Position numbers and translations under genes: made by a program. This document shows, in pieces, positions 1 to 11,163 of a stretch of 64,000 bases of DNA. This stretch comes from Macropodus opercularis (lineage: Eukaryota > Chordata > Actinopteri > Anabantiformes > Osphronemidae): assembly GCA_030770545.1 (NCBI GenBank), contig JAUCMP010000030.1:4193001-4257000 (forward strand), given 5' to 3'. Each line of letters opens with the position of its first letter. Position 1 is the stretch's first letter. The notes beneath the pieces were generated by a model, which saw only the letters and a list, made by a program, of their open reading frames with translations, did not search any database and was not told where the DNA came from.

Positions 1-895
1 TGTGTGACCGACGCTGGTCTGGTTCGGGACCATGCGACTGTGGTTGAGTCTCCAGATTAGGCTGATCAGTGGAGAGTTGGAGACGGTGCAGGGGATGGTG
101 CTGTCACTGCTGGAGCCACTGATAGAAACTGAAATGATGCAACTCAAATATTAATGTAATACAGTGACGTGTGTAGTTTCTGGGCCTTGTGAGATTCATC
201 GAACGCTCACCCAGGCTCTCCTCCCGTTTGTGCTGCTGACGGTGCAGCTGTCGTCCACATCGGTAGCATCGTGTGAGCGTAGCAGAGAGCTGCGGGTGTA
301 GCAGAGCGGCTGTTCAGTCCGCTGGGCTGTGGTTGTGCTGTGGAGGGCGGTGGTGGACCAGCTGAGTCCAGGTTTAGGGTGGATCCCCTCTGAGCTGCAG
401 CTCATCCAGTTTCCTACCTGCTCCAGGTGGACTTTACAAACAAATGGATTGACGCAGCTTTGAATTAATGAGGATTATTTTACTCAGTGGAAGTAAAACC
501 TACCTACCTATCGTTCAGTGGCTTTATTTTGTGTAAACACACACACGCAGAAGCTTCACTTTGGAGACTGGAGCTGGAGAATGAAAGGTTGTGTCAGATA
601 GTTTGTGTGTTTGTCTCACCGGACACTTTTAAGTAGATAAATGAGTCCTTGTTACTGGTTCTGGTGCTGGTCAAGCACTGGAATCTGCCCTGGTCCTGAA
701 CCTTGACCCCCGTCAGCTGCAGTGAGGCGTTTCCTCCGGAGATCTGATCCTGGAACAGTGACGTCCTGCCTGTGAAGCGCTGGTCCTGGTTTGTGAGCTG
801 GTCTCGGTAGTCATGGCAGGAGTGGACATGAAGGTCACATCAAGGTCAGCGTCTCCCTGAAAGTTTCCATGGCAACACACGACGCAAACATTCAT
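1..895 (-). pseudogene. B7/butyrophilin-like IgSF receptor gene remnant, copy A
   Basis: Three immunoglobulin-like exons are visible on the minus strand. A V-type exon lies at about 890-620. It ends with the motif DQGRFQC, the usual D-x-G-x-Y/F-x-C, followed by LKVS and a GTGAG donor at 619-615. A C-type exon lies at about 457-211 and is open throughout, with SCSSEGIHPKP, LSWST and DSCTVS, then a GTGAGC donor. A third exon starts at 128 after a CATCATTTCAG acceptor, reads IPCTVSNSPLISLIW, and leaves the window. Fish B7-H4/HHLA2/butyrophilin-like genes share this exon order and these motifs (known of the family). The V exon has lost the segment that normally carries the conserved Trp, and its frame breaks near 840. 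The third exon is also frameshifted, so I infer a dead gene. No leader or transmembrane exon was found. Confidence 0.68.
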
Positions 896-3502
896 ACAGA
901 ATTAGATGATTTAATTATTTAGAGGTTTTAAATATTAATTAATTGAGGATCCTATAGCTGATTTAGTTCTACTTGAGTATTTCTTCGCTTTCTTGTTTCA
1001 CTGTGATCATTTAGTCGACAGTTCACCCGGTGTAAAATTGAAAAGCTGCTTTCTGTCGTGTGAAACAGGCCTCGTGGAGTTTGTGTTGTGCCAATCGCTG
1101 TATTTTTGGTTTTGAAGTGTCAAACGCTTCTAGTTCTTTTACGCAGCATAAAAATCTTCCCATTGTCACTTACGTTGATGCTGTAATGAAACTTCTGTTT
1201 ATTATAAATAAAACTTGTGTTAATGAAACCAGCTCAGAAATAGACGGCGTCGTCTGCTCTAAACGCTCGGCACCAAATGGAATCCGATTCAGTTCATTTC
1301 ACTTTTTCATGTGTTTTTCTTGCTGGCTTTTAATATTTTTCTTGTTATGGGGGTTTGTGTGTTTCATAATCAGGCGATGTCCGTGACTCACACATCCAGC
1401 AGACAAAGAACGGGCCTGGCTCTGATTATCCGGTCCGCACAGCCGTCCCTGAGCAGGTCCGTTCTAAACAGAACCATCGTGTTTCTCTACAGATGTGACG
1501 TCGTTGAGGTGCGTCCAGATCAGGTGCGTCATGGATGAACATGTTCCAGTTAACGGAGGGCTGGGACCAAGTCCCCGACGCCGCTGGAGGAAGAGACCTA
1601 CTGGGAGGAGGAAGAGCGTTTTTCTATTGGCTGGGATCGGTAGGAGAATTTCTCTAGTATGTTATTACCAGTAATGAGTGCGTCGCCTTCGCTGTGATCT
1701 TTAATACGCGCAGGCGTAATGATGACACGTTGGGGTCCAGTCTCTGACGATGATGTTACACACATTGCTCTAAACCGAGTCTCTAGGTGGAGACGCAGCG
1801 TAGTTAGTTGATAGCAGTTTAAACCAGGTAGTGGTTTGCTGACGCATCAATATGTGACGTGTCTAATGTGTCTAATGTGAATGTTTGATGCTGGCTTGAT
1901 TCTCGTTGCGTCTCTCGGGGCAGGGCGAGCGTGTCCTGGAGGGATTCCTTCAGACATCAGGGTCGGAGTAAACCTCCGGCTGGTCGCCTCCTCTCAGACC
2001 TACCTGATCCCGCAAGAGTCCAGAACCACAGGACGGACACGACCAGTGAGAACTGGGTGAGACTGGGTCTGCTCATGTCAGGTTAGTCCTCAGTTCAATA
2101 AAGATTTCGGTTTCCTCCAGATCATCGTTAGGTGCGACGGTCTCCCCAGAACCGTGACACTGAGCGGATGCTCGTGAGCAGGGAGGGAACCAACTGGATC
2201 CGATCCGTCACTGACCTCACGCAAACCGATTACTTGCGTTTGTTTTATTGTAGTTTTCTCTACATTTAGACTAAATTAGTAAAAACACAAAGTGGAACGG
2301 TTTTCTTCACGTCACTTCATTTTCCTAAGTTACATGTGGAGTGAGCTGACACCTTTCAAAATAAAGCTGTGATGATGCTTTAGTAGCTCACAAATGAGCT
2401 AGAAGATTTAATGATTTGATTGTGTTATAACAACCTTAATGACCTGAAGACCTCAAGTTACTGTTGGTACCAGCACCACGGCGGCAGACACAGGGAAGGA
2501 GAGCTTCATTTAACATCAACTGTCGTTTCAGTCTTGCACGTTGCAGGTAAAAGTCCGGGTTCACGTCCAGAGTCCAGGACTTGCTTCTTGACCCGGAATC
2601 CACAGAGACCAGTAAATGTCTAGATCTGATCCAGGAGATTCTCTCGATGTTTGTCTCCGTTTGTGTGGAAGGAGGAGGGAACGACATCTGTTTCCATTGA
2701 CGCGGCTCAGTCCGTCCACTACTGGCTCAAGGTGTACGGATACGCGTCGGTTCCTAAAGGTGAGGTAACGACAACAACAGCGATGCTTTACGCACGGTCA
2801 CGTACTCTACGCGTCCACGGCTTCTTTGCACGGGGTAGATTAGAGCCGATTCCTGAGGGCCTTTCACTGGCTGCAGGGTCTCCTCAGAGGAGGACGGATC
2901 GCTGCTGGCTCATCCAAAAACCAGAGGCGAGCGTTAATCTACACACGAACGCACACAGTTCACTTCCTGTCCTAGAGAAATGGCGCCAACGTTTACTTAT
3001 GTCGGTTATTTATATGCTCATTTTCATATTAGAAATCAATCAGATATCAGTAGAACTAATAGAGGTGACAAGTCATGTTAAACACTCACACTGTACATGA
3101 TCCTATTTAACCTGTGTGTTTCTAATATAAATGCACAGACGCGTTTTAGGTCACGTCATTGTGATGTTTGTGTTTTTACCCTGCAGGCCAAGAAAGTTCT
3201 ACACCGGGCAGCACAACGAGAGCCGCTGCTACGTTCTGCACCAGGACGAGAAAAGCCAAAGCCCCACTGAGAACGTAGCACCAAGAACCGACGCCAGAAA
3301 ACCTACACGGTTTGTCAGACGCTGCAGCAAACTGCGCTTACGTGACACTGACCCACAGGGAGTTTGAGGACAGGCTGAGCGAAGGATGGCGCTCATACAC
3401 ACTCCAGTGTGTTACTGTGGCGCTGATTACTGTACAACAAAGGAGCAACCCCCTCCTCCCCCACACTGAGCTCTCTGCCTTCCTCACATTGAGGGAGGTG
3501 GA
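896..3502. other. No recognisable gene (copy B 39248-41854)
   Basis: I see no recognisable protein family, RNA gene or long repeat here. Short open frames exist (for example 1060-1386 and 2651-3100 on plus), but none has motifs, and their conservation between the copies only reflects the recent duplication. A CCCTGCAG acceptor-like site precedes an open stretch at 3187-3367, which I cannot assign. At 3450-3500 there is a degenerate unit of the CT/GA minisatellite that is expanded at 16640-17945. Confidence 0.4.
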
Positions 3503-4049
3503 GTCATTTCAACGCTGCAGAACAAAGTGAAGAGTTGCCTGAATCAACTGAAACCGTGACTATGCAGCACTGTTCAGAAACACATACGCGTCTGTCCAGC
3601 CAGTCGACGATAGGAACCTGAAGCTGAGTGTTAGAAACGATGTTTGAATGGTAGTGATGCAAACAGAGTCACTACACAGGCCCTGAATAAAATACTAGCA
3701 ACCACAGACATCGGCCAAACTAAGGAGTCGATGCCCCGGAGGAGCAGCAGAACCAGCGTCTGCTCAACCAACGTGACGGACGGCGGACGCAGCGGCTCAG
3801 CTGAAGCCTGAACATTCTACCCATGCGCTGCTACGCAGACACGTCCACGTGTTGGTTCTGCTTTTAAGTTTGAGGAAGTGCACACACAGTAACATGCTAT
3901 AAATGACACTGACTGTGTTTCTGGACTTTATTGATTTGTATCTATTATTGGAAATTCTATCAAATGTACGGTTTACCAAAAAAAAGCAGCAACATGACAA
4001 AGTCTCCCTCAGCAAACTGTTGGACCGACTCACGTTTGTTAATGTGTTC
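3503..4049. repeat. Old dispersed block P1 (paralogue of 19525-20072), copy A
   Basis: From TCATTTCAACGCTGCAG to GTTAATGTGTTC this matches 19525-20072 with many substitutions and indels, so it is far older than the 38-kb duplication. Shared landmarks include the run from AAACAGAGTCACTACACAGG to CAAACTAAGGAGTCGATG and the TTGGACCGACTCACG stretch just before the LINE. Similarity stops exactly where the LINE begins at 4050 and resumes after it at 6046 with TGTTCAGGAAT. No coding function is evident. Confidence 0.85.
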
Positions 4050-6045
4050 TTGGAATATCTGACTGTCAAATGCAGCCTTTTTATCTCCCAAGGGAGTTTA
4101 CTGTGGTCATGGTCACGGCTGTGTACATTCCACCGGATGCTAATGCTAACACAGCTATCGGACTCCTGCATGCTAGCGTTAGCAACAAGCAGAGCACGTA
4201 CCCTGACGCTGTGCAGATCATAGCAGGAGACTTTAACCATGCGGACTTAAAGGCAGCTCTCCCTAAGTTCCACCAGCACGTAAAGTGCGCTACTAGGGGA
4301 GAGAAGACTCTGGACAAGGTCTATTCCAACATCAAACTGGGCTACAGGGCCAGACCACTACCACACCTGGGCCAGTCTGACCACCTGTCCCTGCTGCTCA
4401 TTCCTGCATATGCCCCCGTCAAGAAAACGGCTCCCACCATCACAAAGACTGATGGTGCCTCCCAGCAGCTGCAGGACTGTTTTGACAGAACCAACTGGGA
4501 GGTCTTTGAACATCAGGACCTGGAGATGTTCACAGACAGTGTACTGTGCTACATCAAGAACTGCATAGACACGGTCACAGTGGACAAACGCATCAGGGTC
4601 TACCCCAACCAGAAGCCCTGGATGACCCGGAAGGTCCAGCAGCTGCTGAGGAAGAGGAACAACGCCTACAGGTCTGGCGACAGAGATCTCTACAGCGCAG
4701 CCCGAGCTGACTTGAAGAGAGGCATCAGAGAGGCCAGAGCAGACTACAGGAGGAGGATTGAGGGCCACCTGGACAGTAACAACAGCCGGCAGGTGTGGCA
4801 GGACGTCCAGCACCTCACCAAGTACAGGACCAACGTCAAAGCTGCTGAAGGTGACCTCACGCTGGCAGAGGAACTAAATATCTACTTTGCTCGCTTTGAG
4901 GTTTCTGCACCTGAAGCGGCGCAGCTACACCACACGGTGCACAGCAGCACGGTCCTCAGTCTGGAGCGGCACGAGGTGAGACGTACCCTCCGAGCCGTCA
5001 ACCCGAGGAAGGCGACTGGTCCTGATGGCGTCCCAGGACGTGTGCTGAGGGACTGTGCAGACGAGCTGACTGAGGTCTTCACAAAGACCTTCAACCGGTC
5101 CCTGGCACAGTCCACTGTCCCCCCCTGCCTGAAGTCCTCCACCATAGTCGCCCTGCCCAAGAAGCCCCACATCTCCAGCCTCAATGACTACAGACCAATA
5201 GCACTCACCCCAGTCGTGATGAAGTGCTTCGAAAAACTGGTCCGTAGCCACATCACAGCAGCTCTGCCCTCAAGACTCGACCCACACCAGTTTGCTTACA
5301 GAGCAAACCGAAAAGAACTCATAATAGACTTCAGGAGAAAAAAGACAGACGTTCCACCATTACACATCGGCAGGGACTGTGTGGAGAGGGTGGCAGACTT
5401 CCGCTTCCTGGGAGTACACATAGAGGAGAGTCTGACCTGGAGCGCAAACACCTCTGAGCTGCTGAAAAAGGCCCAGCAGAGACTGTAACAACATCACACA
5501 AAGACTGTTGGTGTCCTTTTACAGAGCTAGCATAGAAAGTATACTAACATACTGTATATGCATATGGTTCACCAGCAGCACAGCAGCTCAGAGGAAAGCT
5601 CTCCAAGGGGTCATCAACACCGCACAGAAGATTGTTGGCTGCCCTCTCCCCACATTGGAAAACCTACACAGCTCCCGTTGCCTCAGGAAAGCACAGGACA
5701 TTGTGAAAGACACTTCTCACCCAGGCCACTCCCTGTTTGAACTGCTGCCCTCAGGCAGACGGTACAGACTATGCAAGACTAGGACTAACAGACTCAAGCA
5801 CAGTTGTTATCCCACTTTACTATCCGCTCTGAACGCTGCTAAAAAATAATGCAAAACTCAAGTCTGGACCAATGCAATGTACGATGTTTGTGTGGGTTTT
5901 TAGATGTTTTTTTTACTCTTATTTATTGTTTTAGTTTTTTTACCTCGTATGAATGATGCACTGTATGGAAAGCACCTGTTAAATGACTGGAGAGCACTTT
6001 TTTAAATTTCACTGTACAAGTGACAGCGACAATAAAGAATCGATC
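4050..6045 (+). mobile_element. 5'-truncated CR1/L2-type LINE with internal deletion, copy A
   Basis: A non-LTR retrotransposon whose boundaries are fixed by comparison with the empty paralogous site at 20068-20072. The pentamer TGTTC flanks it at 4045-4049 and 6046-6050 and occurs once at the empty site, which fits a short target-site duplication. It starts inside the endonuclease domain, so it is 5' truncated. It ends in a 3' UTR with GACAATAAAGAATC, the usual type of LINE tail. Compared with copy B it lacks 430 bp of the reverse transcriptase, joined at about 5311-5312. Confidence 0.93.
4070..5849 (+). pseudogene. LINE endonuclease/reverse transcriptase ORF, copy A (catalytic core deleted)
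   Basis: The N-terminal part is the C-terminal half of an APE-type endonuclease, with IIAGDFNHADLK and the GQSDH catalytic-type motif. The start of the RT follows, with ATGPDGVPGRVL and LNDYRPIALTPVVMKCFEKLV. At FAYRANR the reading frame jumps straight to KELIIDFRRK, so the palm with the FADD motif is gone. A stop follows KKAQQRL at 5488. The C-terminal part resumes in another frame at 5508-5849 (LVSFYRASIESILTYC to the end). The first open frame is 472 codons only because the deletion also removed a frameshift still present in copy B. It cannot encode a working RT. Confidence 0.93.
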
Positions 6046-6679
6046 TGTTCAGGAATTTATCAGGTTTAATCAACTTACAGATGACACCGGTACAGTTGAG
6101 GATGGGGGTTTAGTCTGTTTTATTTTTACAGTTTTGCTACGACCTGATACAGGTTAAGATGCAATTCATTGAATCTCTTACTGGTGGGTGGAGGTTTCAA
6201 AAATCAAAGGAGCTTAAAATGAACATGTAGCATTCGGTCTACTCTGGCTGAATGTTTCTAGCTAACAGACATTGACCACAGGGGAAGGAGAGCTAGCACG
6301 CTTGCTCTTTCTTTGCCGTATGACAACCACGCTTTCTCTGCAGAATAAGGGAGAAGGGGGTGGTGCAAGAGAGTCCGGCTCAGCCGAGTTTGGTGGATGG
6401 ACAAAGGGGCTTGAAAACCAGAAGGTGCGTAAAAGGCACGACAGGGTTACTCCCAAACCCAGCCAACACACATAGAGACGCCTTCACACACACGCTACAC
6501 GCACAACCTCACACACAAGCAGCAGAGAGAGAGTCCCAAGAGCACCGACGCAGGGAGAAAGTGGACGTCCTCCGAAGAAAGAGCTGGGGTTGAAACCCGG
6601 GTAAGACGGCAGCGAAGGGGCCTGGATCCGGTGCCGCCGCCGTGTCCGAACAGAACAAACGAACCGCTGGAATGGATCG

Positions 6680-7007
6680 TTTCTGGTCCTTCAGCTGGTC
6701 GGACAGCCGGGCGCAGGTGGCCTGGATGTACCAGCCGCGCTGGCGGAGGGCACGCAAACCCAGCTCGTCTGTGACCTCTGCAGCATTCATAGCGTTGGGC
6801 AGATGCTGGGAGGGGAAACTGAAATGTATCGAGCTGGTTCCGAAAACTCACGTCAGTGAAGGTGCTAAACGTCACGTGTATGCGCCAAAGAAACAAATGC
6901 GACCTCACCTGTTTATTTGCCAACACGAGCAGCGCAGCGTCTCCGAGTTGGTCCTCGGCGAACATGCTGGACGGCTCCTCGCCTCGTTCACTCGCTCTCT
7001 GCCGTTG
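6680..7007 (-). pseudogene. ARF-family small GTPase pseudogene with intron, copy A
   Basis: Two exons of an ADP-ribosylation factor (Golgi/membrane-traffic GTPase) are on the minus strand. Exon one, 7007-6909, follows a CGGGCTCAG acceptor and reads NGRERVNEAR. A 4-base loss follows, and then MFAEDQLGDAALLVLANKQ up to a GTGAGG donor. A ~100-bp intron ends at CCCCTCCCAG. Exon two, 6805-6680, reads HLPNAMNAAEVTDELGL, then RQRGWYIQATCA and RLSDQLKDQK. The NKxD guanine-specificity Asp is His. About 12 residues that normally follow ATCA (the SGDGLYEGLDW region) are missing. The usual stop after QK is CGA at 6679-6677. The retained intron rules out a retrocopy. Upstream exons with the P-loop and DVGGQ motif were not found. 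Confidence 0.9.
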
Positions 7008-8149
7008 CTGAGCCCGAGAACCAAAACACAGCATTTACAGCATTAAAACCTGTGACCAGGGATGAACAAAGGTTTACCTGAACAGTCCATTCCAACAAAA
7101 ACGATCCCTCTCAGGTTGAAAGCTGTGGAAATAATTCTATGCAAATGACTCCTGCTGCTTAATAATTCGCTTCTCTGGATAAAAGCCACATCCTCATATT
7201 CATGCCCACGCGGAGACGTCAGACTCCCAGTGAACCACACAGAATCCAACTGCTGGACAGTAACAACTCTCTTCAATCCTCAAGGCTGAGGACAAATGAG
7301 ACACGAGGATGTTTCACACTGTCTGTTAATGTACAGCTGGTAGATGGTTCATCGTCCCTTGACATTTTCTGACACACTTGCAACGGTGCCGGTATTTTTG
7401 GCCATGACTGTACATGTTCAGCCTGGAATTTAGCTGCAGTTTCATCATCGTCGTCATGTCAGGAAAACACAGATTGGCATAATGTGGACCTTTGACAACT
7501 GAATACTTCACCAGTCATGGCTTCACCAGCCTCAGCCTCATCCCTTAAGCACCGATGAGGACACCTATGGGCAGCAATGTTCACCAACACCAGCTACCAC
7601 CCCCACCCCTCCTCACCTTCAGTGTTCTGGAGGTAGTGGCGCCACAGCGCCCACACTGTGAAGCTGATGTTCTTGTATTCACAGTTTCAACATTAAGCTG
7701 AAGTTACATGATGCAAAATAATAGAGTATCATTAGATGGGTTGAACACCAGCCTTGTACTTCAACCGCACTTAAGCTTGTGTTGGGCCTCTACCACTAGG
7801 CACAGTAGCAGACTAACCATCTGCTGCTGGGAGATTTCTCTGATATATTTAGCTACTTCATGCTTTTTAGATAAATGAATATGCTTGTATATAATGTTAA
7901 AACCTAAAAAAAATAATTTCCCCCCCATCTTCAAAAGTCAGATGTTGAGTTGTTGGTAGTTGGTAGATTAAAGCAGACGTTAGTAACCAACCCAGTGGAG
8001 CTTTGCCTGCTCCACTGTTTCATTTCATTATCATCTCAGATTTCCTTCATTTCTCTGGTGACCCTTAGAGGCTACACTCATTCGGTAGCAGCTGCTTCTT
8101 CTTGAATGTCTCCATCTAGAGGCTAAATCTATACAACTGGAACCTAAAG
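7008..8149. other. No gene; scraps of DNA transposon-like sequence (copy B 45791-46931)
   Basis: The stretch near 7370-7430 contains, on minus, TACAGTCATGGCCAAAAAT, resembling ends of common fish Tc1-type elements. I would not put more weight on it than that. The rest is unassigned. The upstream exons expected for the ARF pseudogene are not here. Confidence 0.3.
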
Positions 8150-8540
8150 TTTAGTCCGGTTAAATATTTACAGGTGTTTCTACCTGCCAGTTCTATCCTG
8201 GACTGTCCACTGGACTCTGTGGAGGAGGTGGATGAGAGGAGCTGACATCCATCATGGACAATGCTTCTCACCCACTGCATCAACTGTGGAGGCTCTGAGC
8301 AGCTCCTTCAGCACTAGACTGATGCATCTCCAGTGTAGGCAGGAGCGGTGCCGCAGATCCTTCATTCCCACGGCTGTTAGACCCTACAACCAATCAGTCT
8401 AACAGCCCCACTACACAGACTCTCTCCGTTTTATATTTTTGCACCGTTGCTCCACCGATCCTTTGTCATCCCTGGCAGCTGCTGTAACAATTACATTTCC
8501 CAAGTGTGGGACCAATAAAGGGTTAGCTTATCTTATCTTA
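8150..8540 (+). mobile_element. 3' end of a CR1/Rex-type LINE, copy A
   Basis: The stretch reads like a degraded LINE C-terminus: the MDNASHPLHQLW reading at about 8250-8290, then several in-frame stops. It ends in a 3' UTR with GTGTGGGACCAATAAAGGG and a TTATC-type tail near 8530, a known ending for fish CR1/Rex-like LINEs. Copy B keeps only the first part. Confidence 0.7.
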
Positions 8541-9164
8541 CCTGTGGCGGCATGAAACCAAACACAGCAGCAGAAATGAAAAAGCAGACTCTTTGTTAAT
8601 GGGCTAGACATTATTTGTTGTCCAGTGGCCATTGAAACGTTGGGGAAAAAAATAGTCAAAGACCGTTTTACAGTACATTACAACTGTATCCACATGACTG
8701 ACCCTAAAGAGAGTAACAGGACAGAGCAGCATTAAAACAAGCCATTTCATGCTCGTTTCTGGGCCACGTGTTTGAACAGGCCGCTGTACAAGCGCTACCA
8801 TCAAAGAGCAGCACATCCTCCCAGTCCCAAATAAGCATTAACTTGTGCTTCTCAGATGGAGGAACCAGCCCCATAGGTTTACTCACAGCCAGTGATCCTG
8901 AACCTGCAGCTTGGGACACGGCTGCAGACGCCACACAGACCTTAGAACCGTCCGCGAAGGAGGACGTGCAGTCTGGTGGACTGGCGTCAGGAGGCACTTC
9001 TCCATCCTGGTTCTGCACAGCGGGTTCCAGATCCGTCAGGGGAGACGGGAGCACACGGAGAGAACCAAACAACACGAGTTGTTACAGCTTCTGAACTGCA
9101 AACCTCAGGTTCATGGTGCTCCTTTCAGCCCGTGCAGACTCTGGCCAATCAGTCCTCACATGTA

Positions 9165-9290
9165 CATCCTGGCCCCATAGCAACATGTATGTTGACACAA
9201 ACATTCTAAAAACCTTTAGGCAACAAACAGCGGCAGAGAGAGGTAGGAATTTTTACAGCTCTGCTAAAAACGTGCATTTACTTGTATTTT
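9165..9290 (+). repeat. 126-bp perfect direct repeat, left member (copy B 47613-47738)
   Basis: From CATCCTGGCCCCATAG to CTTGTATTTT this is identical to 9755-9880. The spacing between starts is 590 bp. Weak similarity extends a little upstream (TTTCAGCC-GTGCAGACT in both). No coding role is evident. Confidence 0.95.
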
Positions 9291-9754
9291 GTGTTCAGTT
9301 CATCCTAGTTTCGTTCAGGAAGATGTTAAGTGACTTAAGCTGCTTATTTCTGTAGAGTCAATGACTTTTATTACTTTGAATCTACTTCACTGAAACCAGC
9401 TTTGGATGCGTCAGTGTGTGTTACAGGGATCATTATGTTGATTAGTGCTTGATTTGGTTAAATGTGGATTTTCAAAAATCAGAGGACACAGTAATAGAGT
9501 AAAGCCTCTGAAAAATATTACTATGAAGCTTTTACTGAAACATGGAATGAAGCTGCATTTACCTTCAACGCAAACGCGTTTTGTGGCCACACATGTGAAC
9601 TTTTCCATTCCAATTACGCTGCATCTGTAACAGACAGGTGCTGATGGGACAATACAGAGTGAGGAGACGTCCCTGCTGGGGTTTATTTGGGCCACGCGTC
9701 AATTTAACGCAGCTTCCGCAGCTCTGACCATGTTCATTTCAGCCTGTGCAGACT

Positions 9755-9880
9755 CATCCTGGCCCCATAGCAACATGTATGTTGACACAAACATTCTAAA
9801 AACCTTTAGGCAACAAACAGCGGCAGAGAGAGGTAGGAATTTTTACAGCTCTGCTAAAAACGTGCATTTACTTGTATTTT
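9755..9880 (+). repeat. 126-bp perfect direct repeat, right member (copy B 48203-48328)
   Basis: Identical to 9165-9290; the sequences beyond both ends differ. Because both members are also identical in copy B, the internal duplication or conversion predates the 38-kb duplication. Confidence 0.95.
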
Positions 9881-10140
9881 CTGTCAGTGCATCCTTTTAC
9901 TGGACTCAGCCACGATGTGTCTGTTTGCTTTACTCGCTTTGAATTGGCTACATTGACTTTGTGCTGATTTGACTAAAGCTCGGACTCCGAGAGGAACCAG
10001 GCCATAGACGCTGGTTGTCCGGGTTTAAAGTTAACACAGCGGGGACATTTAACCTGCAATAAATTGACATGGTTGGACGGGTGAGAGGTTTTAAGGGAGG
10101 CCTGAGAGTCGACAGCTGTGTAAAGCTCTCGGTGGCAGGA

Positions 10141-10301
10141 GCTAACGGTTAGCATCGCTGTGAGCTAACGGTTAGCATCGCTGTGAGCTAACGGTTAGCA
10201 TCGCTGTGAGCTAACGGTTAGCATCGCTGTGAGCTAACGGTTAGCATCGCTGTGTGCTAACGGTTAGCATCGCTGTGTGCTAACGGTTAGCATCGCTGTG
10301 T
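10141..10301. repeat. 23-bp VNTR, seven units, copy A
   Basis: Seven full units of GCTAACGGTTAGCATCGCTG plus TGA or TGT stand in tandem: four ending in TGA, then three in TGT. A degenerate partial unit follows. Each unit contains GCTAAC-G-GTTAGC, a near-palindrome with a one-base centre, and one TAACGG, which matches the vertebrate MYB core (YAACGG). Copy B has six units. Confidence 0.97.
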
Positions 10302-11163
10302 GCTAACGCTTCTTATGCTAAAGATGAGCGCCTGCATGGCGGTGCTAGCCGTTAGCACGCCGATGCTAAGTGAAGCTCGGTACCTGCTCCTGTGTCCCAC
10401 TCTCCCCTCTGAGAGGTTCCTCCTTTGGGGAACCGACCACGGCCTCCGCTTCTCCGGCAGAACGAACACGTCCAGACCAAGTCACGCAGTCAAGTCCACG
10501 ACACTCTGCGCAGACAGGAAGCGTTGCTATGGCGACGCTTTGTTAGGTTCAGGCCGTCCCCTGGTCTCTGGTCTGCACAAGTATAATGAGCTTGAACAAT
10601 GATCTGTTATTGTGGGACTGTGTTGGTACATGAATAACGTTACGGTTCCTTATCATTACGCTGTGTGATACTCCTAGAAAGTAAACACGTAAATGGCTGC
10701 AGCCGCTTCACAGGCGTCACAAGTTAGATTCCCTGTCACACGCTGCTGTTCCTGTGACGCAGCCAGAGCTGAATTAATTGGGTTTAGTTACTGTAAGTTA
10801 ATGGTACGAACTGGAGTTTGGGGAGCGAACGTGACGTCATCTTGGTGGTGGCCAACATCTCAGAGAACAGCAGCATGTTCCACTAACACTGACTACAGAG
10901 GCTGAGTGGAAGGTGCTCATGTTCCCCAGCCTGACGTATTGAACACGAGGTCACAGGTCAAACAACGCGCGACACCGAGGACAAACGTTCTCACCGAGGT
11001 TTGCAAAGCAGCTGCTGGGAGCGAAACCTTCTGCGACACGTCAGCCTGCGTCCACCTAGAAAAGACTGCATCCGTGTGTTTCTGCCATTAAACACGGACC
11101 CAATGTGAAGCTCTGCTTGTTCATCCTGATTATTGGATTTGAAATTGAAAACACAATGTTTTC
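10302..11163. other. No recognisable gene (copy B 48727-49590)
   Basis: A CpG-rich stretch at about 10330-10560 next to the VNTR could be promoter-like, but I see no first exon. The remainder is unassigned. Copies differ by a 2-bp indel near 10557. Confidence 0.35.

Noticed and set aside
8704..9094. Overlapping plus (8768-9094) and minus (8704-9075) frames as genes
   Set aside because: Both frames are open over the same bases, with no motifs, splice context or other support for either.
10141..10301. 23-bp repeats as a CRISPR array
   Set aside because: The units are directly adjacent with no spacers, and the context is vertebrate.
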